Source of the DNA: Photobacterium arenosum
Lineage (GTDB): Bacteria > Pseudomonadota > Gammaproteobacteria > Enterobacterales > Vibrionaceae
Assembly (NCBI RefSeq): GCF_014841115.1
Contig: NZ_JACYTP010000008.1
Location: 62,001-126,000 of the forward strand
Direction of reading: 5' to 3'
DNA: 64,000 nt
The notes under the pieces were generated by a model that saw nothing but the letters and a program-made list of their open reading frames with translations, was not told where the DNA came from and did not search any database. Within the stretch, counting starts at the first letter, position 1. Each line of letters starts with the position of its first letter. The position numbers and the translations under genes are program-made. This document shows, piece after piece, positions 46,501 through 54,046 of this stretch.

Positions 46501-49500
46501 AGGAAGTGGTGATCAATGTGCTGCCGGTGGCGGACGATGCACAGCTCAAAGTGACACGCGTTGAAGGGTTGGAAGATGAACCGATTCCGCTCAGCGATCA
46601 TATTACGCTGACCGAGCTGGATGACACCGCCGATGATTTTGGTGTCGAAACCCTGTTCGTCCGGATTTCCGACCTGCCCGATGGCGCCGTACTGCTGCAA
46701 AACGGCACACCACTCACCCCGGATGCCAATGGCGTCTATGAATTTGCGTATACCGACATCGGCGAGATTGAGTTGCAACCGGTGCCTGAAAGCAATGTCG
46801 ATTTTTCGTTCACCGTGGAAGGCGTTGTCCGTGATCAGGTTGAGATCACGCTGGCAGACGGCACAACCACCACGGCGACCGATGAGCGGGTGATTCCGGC
46901 GAAAACCATCGAGGTGGATCTGACGGGTGTCGCTGATGCGCCGGACTTTGACATTGGCGGGACCAGTTGGACCGAGCTGCCGGACGGTGGATTGCCGGGG
47001 GTGGAAACTACGATCAATGAAGACGAAGAAGCGGTGCTTGATTTCAGTGTGATTTCCGGAGAGCTGGTGTTAGCGCCAACGGATACGTCGGAAACCCTCT
47101 CGCTGGTGATCAGCAATATCCCGGAAGGCACACAGTTCTTTGATGCCGATGGGAATCCTCAGTCGATTGTTTATGCCGGGATTGACCCGGCCACAGGCAC
47201 CCCGAAATATGAAGTGAAGCTGGATGCCGGAACGATTACGGTCAGGCCGCCTTTGAACAGCACCGAAGATATTGTGCTGAACGCCAAAGTGGTGGTGACA
47301 GAAAACGATGGGGATCAACTGGAACAGGAAAGCCAGATTGTGATTCACATCGAGCCGGTCATTGATGCCGGGGATTACACCCAGACCAGTCAGGGACTGG
47401 AAGATCAACCGGTGACCATCAACTGGCAGCCACCGTTCAGCGACAGTAAAGAGTTTGCCACAGGGCTGACGCTTCAGAATATACCGACGGCTCCGGGCTA
47501 CAGCCTGCAAATCAACAATGGCGGAACTATCACTGCCCTGACGGTGGATGCTTCCGGCTCTGTCACCCTGACTGCGGCGGAATTTGCGTTACTGGAGGGT
47601 GGGGCACAGCTTCAGCTGATTGCGCCGGAAGATTCGGATCTGGATGTCACAATCAATACCCTGGTGATGGTGCAAGAGAACGATGTGGATTCACCGGCTG
47701 TGGCAACCAAAGAAGTGGCTGGCACGGTCACGCTGAATATCACGGCTGTGGTCGAGCCGGATGGCGTCATTGGCATTCAAACCGGGACAGACACCAATGG
47801 CGATCCCATTTTTACCGATACGCTGGTGGTGGGCGACCGTCTGGATCTGACTGGGGGCGGCGGCTCGGAGGGTTCGATTCGTTTCCTGGATCTGGATCCG
47901 AGCAGTGATGAAGTCGTGACCGATGTGGTTCTGACCTTCCGCGATGCGGGCGGTAATCTGCTGACAGGTTTTGTGGCCGAAGGCGCGATTAACAACGGAG
48001 ATGGCAGCTGGTATGTGCCGGATGGCAATCTGGATCAGATTGTCGTGATCCCGCCACCGGGATTTAACGGGACAGCCACGGTAGAAGTGGCAGGCCGGGT
48101 GCAGGATCTCAGTGATGATGGCGACGTCAGCGCGCTGGTGGAATTTACCGATACGGTGCAGGTGACTTTCACCCGTGGCGCGGAGGATCAGGTCGCTGCT
48201 GAGATTCAGATTGACGAGACGATTGAAGTCACAGGGGCGGAAGACACGCAGGTCGATCTGGGCAGCTTTCTGAATCAGATCGTCAGCCTGAACAGCACTG
48301 CAGGTGATCAGGGTGATGATGAATTATCGCTGGTGATTGATGCAGGCAGCTTGCCACCGGGCGTGACGATTTCCGGCACTGATTTTAACTTTGTGACCAA
48401 TCAGTATGTTATCAAAACGACGGTGAATCCGGACGGCACCATTGATTTAAGCGGCGTGAGCCTGAATCTGCCGCAGGATTTTGCCGGGGACTTTACGATC
48501 AGTGTCCAGTATGTGAATACAGACACGGTCAGCGGCGATACCGATCAGCAGCTTGATGAGATTCCCATCCGTATTTCACCTGTGGTGGATCAGCCGGACT
48601 TCACATTAAGCGTGGTGGAAACGCAGGGGCTGGATGCGGATCTGCAACCTGTGTCGGACAGCGGCGAAGCCGAAGTCATCCAGACTGGCACGGCCTATGA
48701 AGACGGGCAAATCATTCTGGATGTGTCGGACTCTGTCGGCGATATCAGTACCACACAGGCGGAAGGGCTGGAAACCATCACTCAGGTTGTGGTGACTGTC
48801 ACCGATCCGGCAACCGGGACATTGCTCGACAGCAATGGGAATCCGGTCAGCTCACTGACGATTACGGATCTGAGCCAGCTGGACAGCATTGTCTTCCAGC
48901 CCGCGCAGGATTTCAGCGGCACTGTGTCGTTGTCGCTGTCGGTTGAAGTGACAGATACCGCGAGTTATGACATGACCACCGGACCGGCGACAGAAAGTGA
49001 TACTGCAACCTTCAGTAATACGGTGACCTTTGAGGTGGTCGCTGTGAATGATTCGGTCGATTTTGTCGGCACCGATGTGCCGCTGGTCGGCGACGAAGAC
49101 ACGGCTATCAGTCTGTCGGGCTTGGGGGGCTCAGTCGTCGACATTGATGGTTCCGAGCAAATTCTCTCTGTCAAATTGACCAACGTGCCGGAAGGGTTTG
49201 TGGTCAGCGGTGCGGCCAACAATGGCGGCGGTGAATGGACCATTGCTGTGCCACCGGGCAGTACGAGCTTTGATCTGAGCAGTGTCACAATCACACCGCC
49301 GATGGATTTCAGCGGAACCGCAGAAATTGGGGTGACGGTCTTCACGCAAGAGGAAAGTTTGTCGACGCCCTCTGAGCAGAGTGCGACCTTCACACTGCAG
49401 GTCGATCCGGTGGCAGATCGGGTCGATACCGATGTCACGCCGACGGCCAGCGGCATGGAAGATCAGAACATCGATCTGATCCTGAATATTGAAGCGTTCG

Positions 49501-52001
49501 ATGACGCGCCCAGTAATACGAACGGGGCGGCAAATGTGACTGAAAATCCGCCGGAAACGCTGCAGGTTCTGGTGTCGAATGTACCGGAATCCAGCAGTAT
49601 TGCGCTGCCAGACGGTGTCAGCGGAACGGTGACTGACAATGGCGACGGCACCTGGCTGGTCACGGTCGATAGTGCTGATCTGGACCGTTTGGTCTTTGTG
49701 CCGGGCGATGCCAACCGAGAGAACTGGAATGGCGAACTGAACCTTGAAATCCGCGCCGTGGATCAAACCGATGTGGCCACCGACGACAAGGCCGTGTTCA
49801 CCACAATCACGGTGGACATCGAGCCGGTCAATGATGCCCCGGTGAATGAAGTACCGTCGGATCCGCTGGTGGTGGATGAAGATAACACACTGCTGATCAC
49901 GGCACTGCAGGTCACGGATGTGGACGTGGATGAAACGTCCGAGGGAACCATGACGGTGACACTGAGCGTCAGCGACGGCGTGCTTGCTGTGCCGGACGGC
50001 AGCAATACGGGCGCGCTGACGATCACCGGTGACGGGACAGACACCTTAGTGCTGGAAGGCTCTGTCACAGACATCAACACACTGCTTGGCAGTGGTTTGA
50101 ATTTTACGCCGGATCTGAACGTCAATGGCGAAGTCACACTGACGATGACGACCAATGATCAGGGCAACACGGGCGCTGGCGGCCCGCTGGAAGACAGTGA
50201 CATGGTGACCATTCAGGTGCAGGCCATCAATGATGCACCTGAATTGCCAGCATTACCCGATCAGACCGTGGCGGAAGAGGCTGTACTGACTCTCAGTGGT
50301 TTATCCGTCACTGATGTTGATTTCGGCGAAGCCGGATCAACCGGCGTGATGATCGCCACCCTGAGCGCAGATCAGGGCACGCTGACCGTGACTGTCCCCG
50401 GTGGTTCGTCGGTCATCGTGACCGATAACGGGACAGGCGCAGTGACGCTGGAAGGCAGCCTGGATGAGATCAATGCCATTCTGGCAGCAGGTGTGGATTA
50501 TCAGGGAAATGCGGATTTCAATGGCGCAGATACGGTCACAGTGACGGTCAATGATCTGGGCAACGTCGGGACTGACGGCCCGAAAACTGCCACAACCGCA
50601 GTGAATGTCACGGTGACGCCGGTGGCTACACCGCCGACACTGACACTGTCTGTCCCGCAGACCGCAGTGATGCGGGGTGCGCTCGGTGCGGTCATACCGT
50701 TACTGGGACTTGAAGCCGTGGCGGGCGATCCGAATGAAACTCTGACGGTGCAGATTCGCAATCTCGGCACGGGTCAGTTAGTCGACAGCACCGGGGCTGT
50801 GGTCGGGACAGACAATGGCGATGGCAGTTGGACGGTCACTGCGGCACAGCTCAGTGATCTCTTGGTCAGTAATTTGCCGGAAGGGACCAGCAATCTGTCC
50901 GTGGTTGCGGTTTCTGAAGAGGTAGACGGCAGTCAGGCAGAATCAGCGCCGGTCGCGATTGAAGTCCGCGTGGATGACCCGGCCAATACCGGCGGGGAAA
51001 TCGGGGCCGGTGATAGCGGCGCACCGAATCTGGTCATCAGTGCGGATGGCGGGGACACGCTGCTGGGGGGGGATGGCGATGATATTCTGATTGGCGGCTT
51101 AGGTCAGGATATTCTGATTGGCGGCTTAGGTCAGGATATTCTGGTCGGTGGTGCAGGTGATGACATTCTCTGGGGCGGTGAAGAAGGTGGCACCGGTGAC
51201 GGGGTTCGTGATCTGTTCAGGTGGATTGCGGCTGATTTAGGCACGGCCGGCAATGAAGCCACGGACACGGTGAAAGATTTCGAAGCCGGCATCGACGGCC
51301 TGGATCTGACCGAAGCGGTGGATACTTCCGGCAGCAGTTCGTTTGATGATCTGACTGCTCAAATTCAACTGGCCGACAGTGGCAGTAATACGCTGCTCAA
51401 TATTATTGACGGCGGTGTCCTTGTGCAGAGCATAGTGCTGGAAGGTGTCAGTCAGGCCAGCTTGCTTGGCGAAGATCCGGCCGGATTAACCGACGGAGAA
51501 AAACTGGAAACTTTATTTAATAATGGCGCTCTGCTGCTTGATATCAGCTTTGCCACCATAGCAGATGATCAGCTGGCAGCGGAAGCTTCGGGCAGCACGC
51601 TGAACGGACTGGCCGGTGACGATACCCTGATTGCCGGACCCGGTGATGACATCTTAACCGGCGGGGAAGGTGCCGATAATTTTGTAATCAATACTTCGTC
51701 TGTCACCACGCCGGCCAATACCGATGTGTTTACAGATTTGAATCCCGGTGAAGATGTACTGACCTTGTCGGATGTTTTACCGGACGGCGGCGCTGATAAC
51801 TTAACCCGTCTGCTCGATAACATTGATGCCAATATCGATACCAGCGACAGCATCAATCTGGCAGTAAGTACGGTGAGTGGGGAGCACAATGTGGTGCTGG
51901 AAAACCTGGACCTGGGCGGCTTGGATCTGGATATCAGTTCAACCGCCACAGAAATCGTCACTTCGCTGTTCGACAATAATGTATTTAACCTGGATCCCTA
52001 G
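37575..52001 (+). CDS. giant LapA/BpfA-type RTX adhesin, 4808 aa
   Basis: A type-I-secreted surface adhesin for biofilm or host attachment. Residues 1-~125 form a LapA-type retention module ending in an Ala-Ala-Ala-Ala-Gly site (residues 122-126), the expected LapG cut. Residues ~180-2590 hold eight related repeats of ~300 aa, matching T1SS-143-type modules (TEPDLSPxxYP start, LDIGSDAIA, LTVTI-DG, DxDGDT). Residues ~2600-4480 are varied Ig/cadherin-like domains. Around 4498 and 4676 lie RTX calcium motifs (GGDGDDILIGG, GDDTLIAGPGDDIL), followed by the uncleaved C-terminal secretion signal. No Sec signal, as expected. GAGG precedes the ATG. Secretion, docking and release genes are adjacent and divergent. 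Confidence 0.95.
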   Translation: MAESVSNGLATLTVENGVVFVIKPDGSVKPVDFAYQVQPDELVVANGYARYVMMQNGEPVLVDRPCPTCVLLDGAGVWVSDLADNVQFEQPDSDQAPPVGLDIEQLQALILAGEDPTEVFEAAAAGSSGEAANSGFVVVDYDGDSILTEAGFDTDYEFVFPESDEDTDVIYAAGGGESVSLSVTEGDLAPDTYPSQTTSVVLIEAGTLPLDPTSFTFDASTLNALLNELNSEVTSGGQPVIFRFDAGLNAIVGESQGQTVITVSLVAESSGRDVVVTLTTVLSGPVDHLDSGAGGRVAIADDVLTILADMQGADVAGNALDTPVSVTVTVVDGTDPAFGADPGTRLDESADMGVVQMGNVPLDIGSDAIEALVFNADQPALNGLTSNGLPTTLSVDGNQLTLVDAQGNTVLAVSITLDGAYAFTLFQPIDELISDETVFNLGVTAIDFDGDTTPGTVVLIITDGSNAPGGETIDLAVTEPDLSPSGFPVASTNSVTVTAGVDRLDPATLAVDTTQSAALLAELSSEVQSGHQPLTFTYLPQTNTIEGRLPDGTLAVDIVLTPAQAANGLDMTVSATLTQHLPLNHNQSGNSEGLVAVSGDTIVITVPVQAQDTDGDFLDDPVLVTSTITDGVFPAFGDDSGAIVNETTDDGIAVAGQIVLDIGSDDVASVTIIDNQALADAIGALSSNGNPVSYNVSDNQLQISDASGSVILTATISIDGSYEVIITDSFDELSADDQIILPVAVLATDDDGDTAQGQITLTIQDGDNAAGGETGSITFTEPDSEPDNYPQTGTDDIVISAGADRLVPDSLALDPAQLQAILDDLGAVLTSDAQTITFLVNPTTGVLEGRLPDNSLALAISFTVAQSGSKDLAVSITVTQHVPLDHLASAVISPYITTNGETIALTLPLNAEDTDGDSLATPAEITVVINDGDLPEFLVDTGVTANETADNGQTLTGSIGLDIGSDGIASLVFDDTQPDLTLTSNGNPLTLVPNGDQITLEDDNGTVIMTVTITPDGQYSVILTGTLDHLTGDSLDIPMNLVITDNDGDQDTGLITVTVTDGEDPPGGEVIAVTVNEPELEPSNYPAESTATVIVSAGEDRLVPETVEIDPAQLAALVTELNAELTSGGQALTFAVNVTTGVLEGTLADGTVVLSILPSAVQVAGSNDISLTLNVIQNAPLDHNLNGNSNGFVTVNGGTILINLPVQASDVDGDQLAQPVAATVTIIDGKLPAFLDDTQVTVNESDDQGATLPGSIGIDIGSDAVASLTFSPTQPGLVGIQSNGEAVTVNRLDDETLQVLDAGGNVILTVSIDESGAYDVTLTGTFDQTDSDPLVIPLNVLLTDDDGDTTPGTITVNITDGGDAAGGESVAVAITEPDSDPTQYPESNSEDIVITAGADRLVPESVQIDPADVQALLDELNAEVASGTSPLTFSYDPATGVMQGALADGTVAVSIVLTATQVTGSNDVSLNLAVTQNLPLNHNLAGNSDGFVSVSGDSIAINFNVQADDVDGDSLITPVNATVTISDGDIPALLEDTGVTVNETMDNGVLNSGGNIGVDIGSDAIATLNFAPDQPGLSGISSNGQSVSFAVSDNQITVSDADGNLILTVTVAEDGSYDTLLIGTLDQDTGNSLDLPLSLIITDEDGDTNTGIITVTVTDGDDPAGGGTITLALTEPDLSPSGYPATNSTTADVIAGEDRLDPSTIEIDPAQLQGLIDELEAELTSGGQALTFSYDSATGELTGALSDGTPALTITLTAAQAANGQDVTLSFATTQHLPLDHHQAGNNTGLVSVNGTDLVVSIPVQLADGDGDSLQQPVNAQVTITDGVLPSLGTDSGTNFTETLDEQTVNGSIPLDIGSDAIATLEFAQNQPSLEDLVSNGVNTSYTVTGNVIELVTDTDGTPVLTVTVNTDGTYTVVQHLPLEQLEEGDVTELVLPLIAVDQDGDSSNQGNLIINISDGPDPEGGNRTLSITEGDLDTTVPADAYPVDNATTFAIAAVTDDLVASTLMLEAGAADTLQNELSALTSNGEALIAVVDESVDGVVTITLVTTGGNDPVLTVTFTATQNGSDVDVAASVEQFRPLEHVDFNGDIVLANGSDIRIDVPLQIADSDGDLLITPDVTRIAIIDGDLPAFGSDSGASLNEGDDGVATGNGSIAVDTGSDDIVAVFFDAAQAALDNLTSNGFDTDYLVSGDTITVTRTDDPSVTVLTITLDTDGNYVVNQTQPLDQFDAPDNNNLSLTVLAQDRDGDVSAPGTITITIADGTNADGSFTGVNTIVFTEGDLTPADPADGYPVSGQTELTINPGVDRLDPATTTLDAATLAQLIAELEAEITAGGQPVTANWDNATKVLTLTAGGATVLTATLAATQNADGAGLDITLVVEQLAPLDHNGTDTSGLVVSQNDQIQFQLPVQVQDSDGDFLDNLVPVNVTIQDGDDPVLTAIEAVSVTEADLDGGNGVHPGTNPGGDGESATGQITLDSGSDQVAEFIVDVDAFNAANAGLTSGGNPVTLVYDAGTDTYLGQANGVTVFILDFDVVTASYSFTLTGALDHQQPDDDTSLQLDFTVTAVDQDDDPSGAITLSVTVNDDLPVTTDVTFDTLVEGQTSSTLDLLAVSQEGADDAQVTAIIDADGNRTDLTSGAPDASGFFAVDIFESGQLIGQLFVHPEGDAFFVSEPDIDHADAALTSTLTFEVLDGDNDLDTSLINLTITDDNPVLIVDPAQGVEEQGRNPDPDESLADPALGIPVTMSIDLGDQDRGETIGDVFIVLPADPHGDFYFNGVLITPSGGQVQIPASAFTDPDGDGVFELQGVTFVPEPDYSTAAEPGFLLDFTVTAQIDVTQGTPPAQLTGTLSVDVQGIADVPVWDGAAQVHYGNGQEDGDNINIGPSFNALLQDTDGSEELVYIVRIVEGEGQIVGEGLIDQGDGSFLVPVSQINTVAVDPAENFSGDIRLELIAQSTETLNPLAGSETAQSVVQEVVINVLPVADDAQLKVTRVEGLEDEPIPLSDHITLTELDDTADDFGVETLFVRISDLPDGAVLLQNGTPLTPDANGVYEFAYTDIGEIELQPVPESNVDFSFTVEGVVRDQVEITLADGTTTTATDERVIPAKTIEVDLTGVADAPDFDIGGTSWTELPDGGLPGVETTINEDEEAVLDFSVISGELVLAPTDTSETLSLVISNIPEGTQFFDADGNPQSIVYAGIDPATGTPKYEVKLDAGTITVRPPLNSTEDIVLNAKVVVTENDGDQLEQESQIVIHIEPVIDAGDYTQTSQGLEDQPVTINWQPPFSDSKEFATGLTLQNIPTAPGYSLQINNGGTITALTVDASGSVTLTAAEFALLEGGAQLQLIAPEDSDLDVTINTLVMVQENDVDSPAVATKEVAGTVTLNITAVVEPDGVIGIQTGTDTNGDPIFTDTLVVGDRLDLTGGGGSEGSIRFLDLDPSSDEVVTDVVLTFRDAGGNLLTGFVAEGAINNGDGSWYVPDGNLDQIVVIPPPGFNGTATVEVAGRVQDLSDDGDVSALVEFTDTVQVTFTRGAEDQVAAEIQIDETIEVTGAEDTQVDLGSFLNQIVSLNSTAGDQGDDELSLVIDAGSLPPGVTISGTDFNFVTNQYVIKTTVNPDGTIDLSGVSLNLPQDFAGDFTISVQYVNTDTVSGDTDQQLDEIPIRISPVVDQPDFTLSVVETQGLDADLQPVSDSGEAEVIQTGTAYEDGQIILDVSDSVGDISTTQAEGLETITQVVVTVTDPATGTLLDSNGNPVSSLTITDLSQLDSIVFQPAQDFSGTVSLSLSVEVTDTASYDMTTGPATESDTATFSNTVTFEVVAVNDSVDFVGTDVPLVGDEDTAISLSGLGGSVVDIDGSEQILSVKLTNVPEGFVVSGAANNGGGEWTIAVPPGSTSFDLSSVTITPPMDFSGTAEIGVTVFTQEESLSTPSEQSATFTLQVDPVADRVDTDVTPTASGMEDQNIDLILNIEAFDDAPSNTNGAANVTENPPETLQVLVSNVPESSSIALPDGVSGTVTDNGDGTWLVTVDSADLDRLVFVPGDANRENWNGELNLEIRAVDQTDVATDDKAVFTTITVDIEPVNDAPVNEVPSDPLVVDEDNTLLITALQVTDVDVDETSEGTMTVTLSVSDGVLAVPDGSNTGALTITGDGTDTLVLEGSVTDINTLLGSGLNFTPDLNVNGEVTLTMTTNDQGNTGAGGPLEDSDMVTIQVQAINDAPELPALPDQTVAEEAVLTLSGLSVTDVDFGEAGSTGVMIATLSADQGTLTVTVPGGSSVIVTDNGTGAVTLEGSLDEINAILAAGVDYQGNADFNGADTVTVTVNDLGNVGTDGPKTATTAVNVTVTPVATPPTLTLSVPQTAVMRGALGAVIPLLGLEAVAGDPNETLTVQIRNLGTGQLVDSTGAVVGTDNGDGSWTVTAAQLSDLLVSNLPEGTSNLSVVAVSEEVDGSQAESAPVAIEVRVDDPANTGGEIGAGDSGAPNLVISADGGDTLLGGDGDDILIGGLGQDILIGGLGQDILVGGAGDDILWGGEEGGTGDGVRDLFRWIAADLGTAGNEATDTVKDFEAGIDGLDLTEAVDTSGSSSFDDLTAQIQLADSGSNTLLNIIDGGVLVQSIVLEGVSQASLLGEDPAGLTDGEKLETLFNNGALLLDISFATIADDQLAAEASGSTLNGLAGDDTLIAGPGDDILTGGEGADNFVINTSSVTTPANTDVFTDLNPGEDVLTLSDVLPDGGADNLTRLLDNIDANIDTSDSINLAVSTVSGEHNVVLENLDLGGLDLDISSTATEIVTSLFDNNVFNLDP
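37938..37952 (+). other. predicted LapG cleavage site in the adhesin
   Basis: Codons 122-126 read Ala-Ala-Ala-Ala-Gly, inside EVFEAAAAGSSG, at the end of the retention module. LapG proteases cut between alanines of a (T/P/A)AAG-like motif at this position in LapA and BpfA. Assignment is by motif and location. Confidence 0.75.
38118..45300 (+). repeat. eight tandem ~0.9-kb adhesin repeats
   Basis: Repeat starts marked by TE(P/G)DxxPxxYP occur near 38120, 39005, 39912, 40800, 41697, 42594, 43491 and 44412, a period of 880-920 bp. Protein motifs are shared, but the DNA has diverged widely between copies, so this is an old array. Each unit could be two ~143-residue domains. Confidence 0.85.
51065..51134 (+). 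repeat. G8 tract and 27-bp perfect tandem repeat in the RTX region
   Basis: Eight consecutive G (51065-51072) lie in frame at Leu-Gly-Gly-Asp. They are followed by two exact copies of a 27-bp unit encoding DILIGGLGQ (51081-51107 and 51108-51134) and a partial third. The tract is a candidate slippage site, and the repeat codes for the calcium-binding nonapeptides. Confidence 0.85.
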
Positions 52002-52039
52002 TGGCTGATGTGGGAGATCGCACCTTGATCTAATGAGCA

Positions 52040-53680
52040 TTACGCCACTCGCATGGCCGCTAACCGGTACAGATCCAGCGCGCGCCGTTTCTGTTGTTCA
52101 GTCGGGCGCTTATCATGGCAGTAAAGCCAGTAGCAGGATTTCAGAATCTCATTGACCTCATCATGCTGTAGCCCGACAGGGGTAGCCAGTGCGGTGAGTT
52201 CCAGTATTAAAAAACACAGCTCATGGTGAAACGGTACGATGAAAAAAGCACGGTAAGCGTGTTTTAGCGCTTGATTGGCAAGGTTTTGTTGCCGGTATGA
52301 CTGTGCCTTTTTAACCAGTGCGCCCCCCAATCTCAGCCGTTGGTAAATTTCATCCTGAAAGCCGTTCAGCAGCTCAATCTGACTGAGCATCAGTCCTTCA
52401 TCTTCTGTCTGACCGCAAATTTTACGCGCTTTGACCATTGCCGCTTCATACATGTCCGGCATACCACAAAATCCATACATACGTGCCAGATTCAACGCGG
52501 TGTAAAAGTCATCTGTCCCTACGCTATCCATGTCAATTTGACTTGCGATGCTGTAGCAATTTTGAATCTCCCCGCGCATGCAGGCGAGTATCGCCAGACC
52601 AACCAGAAAGCTGGGGTGATTTTCGAGCCGTTTATCTTCTTTCACTGCTTTCTGATTTAGCTGAACAAGCGCACTACGGGCTTCATCAATCAGTTGTGTT
52701 GTGTGTTTGGCATCACGGGAATAGATGCTGGCCAATAGCAGCGAGATGGCGGCGTTCACTTCCACGCCATAACTGTACTGGCTGGTATCTGCGACTTTGC
52801 GGATGAAACGCTGGTAGCCGGTTGCGGCTTTATTATGGTTCTGCTGGTGGGCATATAAGTTGGCAATGATAAGTTCCCGGATCGGGTTAGCCGGATTGAT
52901 TTTATGAAGCATCAGAAAATGTTGTAAGGCTTGCGGCAGTTCGTTTTGTCTGATCAGACAGTTAGCCAGCCCCTGGCGGGCTTTGGGGTGGTACGGATGT
53001 TTTGCCAGTATTTTATGGAAAATCTCTTGTGCCTGCTTGAGTTTTCCCAAGCCTTGCAGTGCATTACCAAACCCTATCATGGGCCAGATATGTTGTGTTT
53101 CCGTACAGGCCTTTAAATACAGGTTTTCAGCTTCCTGATGGCGTTGTAACCGCAACAGACAGTCACCCTGTATGCGTGTGATGTAGCCCTTATACTTGGG
53201 GAAGTCCTGGGTTAGTGACGAGGCGAGATGCAGGGCTTGTTCGTACTGTTTTTCATCAATAGCAGTCAGTAATACCTTCAATACCGTTTTTCGCTCCAGT
53301 ACGTATTCGATTCTCGAAATGAAATCAGAAAAACGAAACGGCTTAATCAGATAATCATCGGGTTCCAGTTCCAGAAAATGGGTCACGACTTTCTGGCTGT
53401 TATCGCCGGTCACACAGATAAAGACGCTGCTAGGTGATAACAGATGATTATGTTTGATTTCCTCAAAAATAAGTCCGCCATCAATATGGTGCTGCATGTT
53501 GTAATCACAAAGTACCACGTCGAACTGGTTAGTTCGCAGTAACCGAAGCGCTTTCAGGCTGTCTGTGGCGGTCTGAATGTGTGAGTTGGGCACACCGGCA
53601 TTAGTCAGCATAGAGCGCGTCAGTGCGATAGCCATATGACTATCGTCAATGATTAAAAAAGAGTGGTGGCATAACAACAT
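52040..53680 (-). CDS. response regulator with C-terminal TPR-like repeats
   Basis: A 546-aa cytoplasmic protein. Residues 1-~125 are a CheY-like receiver (FLIIDDSHMAIA acidic pair, VVLCDYNM phospho-acceptor Asp, FICVTGD, and the conserved Lys in YLIKPF). Residues ~130-530 are helical repeats of TPR type (for example YEQALHLASSLTQDFP, QEAENLYLKAC, LKQAQEIFHKILAKHP, ARQGLANCLIRQNELPQAL). There is no DNA-binding or enzymatic output domain, so output is probably protein-protein contact. It converges on the adhesin gene with 38 bp between stops. No cognate kinase is nearby. A link to adhesin or T6SS control is only positional. Confidence 0.88.
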   Translation of the reverse strand: MLLCHHSFLIIDDSHMAIALTRSMLTNAGVPNSHIQTATDSLKALRLLRTNQFDVVLCDYNMQHHIDGGLIFEEIKHNHLLSPSSVFICVTGDNSQKVVTHFLELEPDDYLIKPFRFSDFISRIEYVLERKTVLKVLLTAIDEKQYEQALHLASSLTQDFPKYKGYITRIQGDCLLRLQRHQEAENLYLKACTETQHIWPMIGFGNALQGLGKLKQAQEIFHKILAKHPYHPKARQGLANCLIRQNELPQALQHFLMLHKINPANPIRELIIANLYAHQQNHNKAATGYQRFIRKVADTSQYSYGVEVNAAISLLLASIYSRDAKHTTQLIDEARSALVQLNQKAVKEDKRLENHPSFLVGLAILACMRGEIQNCYSIASQIDMDSVGTDDFYTALNLARMYGFCGMPDMYEAAMVKARKICGQTEDEGLMLSQIELLNGFQDEIYQRLRLGGALVKKAQSYRQQNLANQALKHAYRAFFIVPFHHELCFLILELTALATPVGLQHDEVNEILKSCYWLYCHDKRPTEQQKRRALDLYRLAAMRVA

Positions 53681-54046
53681 AGGCCTCGCCTTCCCCGACA
53701 GAGGTTACTCACATAAAAGATTAGATCATTGTTGCATATGCGTTCAGAAAATCACGCTACTTAGTTACCATAACTGCAGAATTAAAATCTGTCCCAGTCG
53801 GTTCTGTTCTGGATAATACTGCTGTGTCATGGCATGCCTTCGCTCTAAGAAAAGATCATAAGACCAGATAATCAAGGTCAGAAAAGCAAACGTGAATCAT
53901 CAGGACAGAAACGGAATCCGCTTCTCACTTCGGGGTAAACCGTTAAATCGACAGTCATATCCGTCTTATTCACTGAGATTCCAGTGAGAAAGCAATCCTA
54001 TCTTGTTGATAAAATGGCCTAATTATTGATGAGATGAGGACGGGTA
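53681..54046. other. divergent intergenic region
   Basis: 366 bp between the response-regulator start and the PAAR-like gene start, presumably holding both promoters. A GAGGA ribosome site (54034-54041 region) serves the plus-strand gene. I found no convincing sigma-54 element, terminator or small gene here. Confidence 0.4.

Noticed and set aside
52002..52052. Terminator between adhesin and response regulator
   Set aside because: Only AGTGGC/GCCACT separated by about 38 bases; too weak and partly inside the regulator gene.
53825..53850. Sigma-54-like TGGCATGCCTTCGC upstream of the PAAR gene
   Set aside because: The spacing between GG and GC is one base short and the -12 element lacks TTGC.
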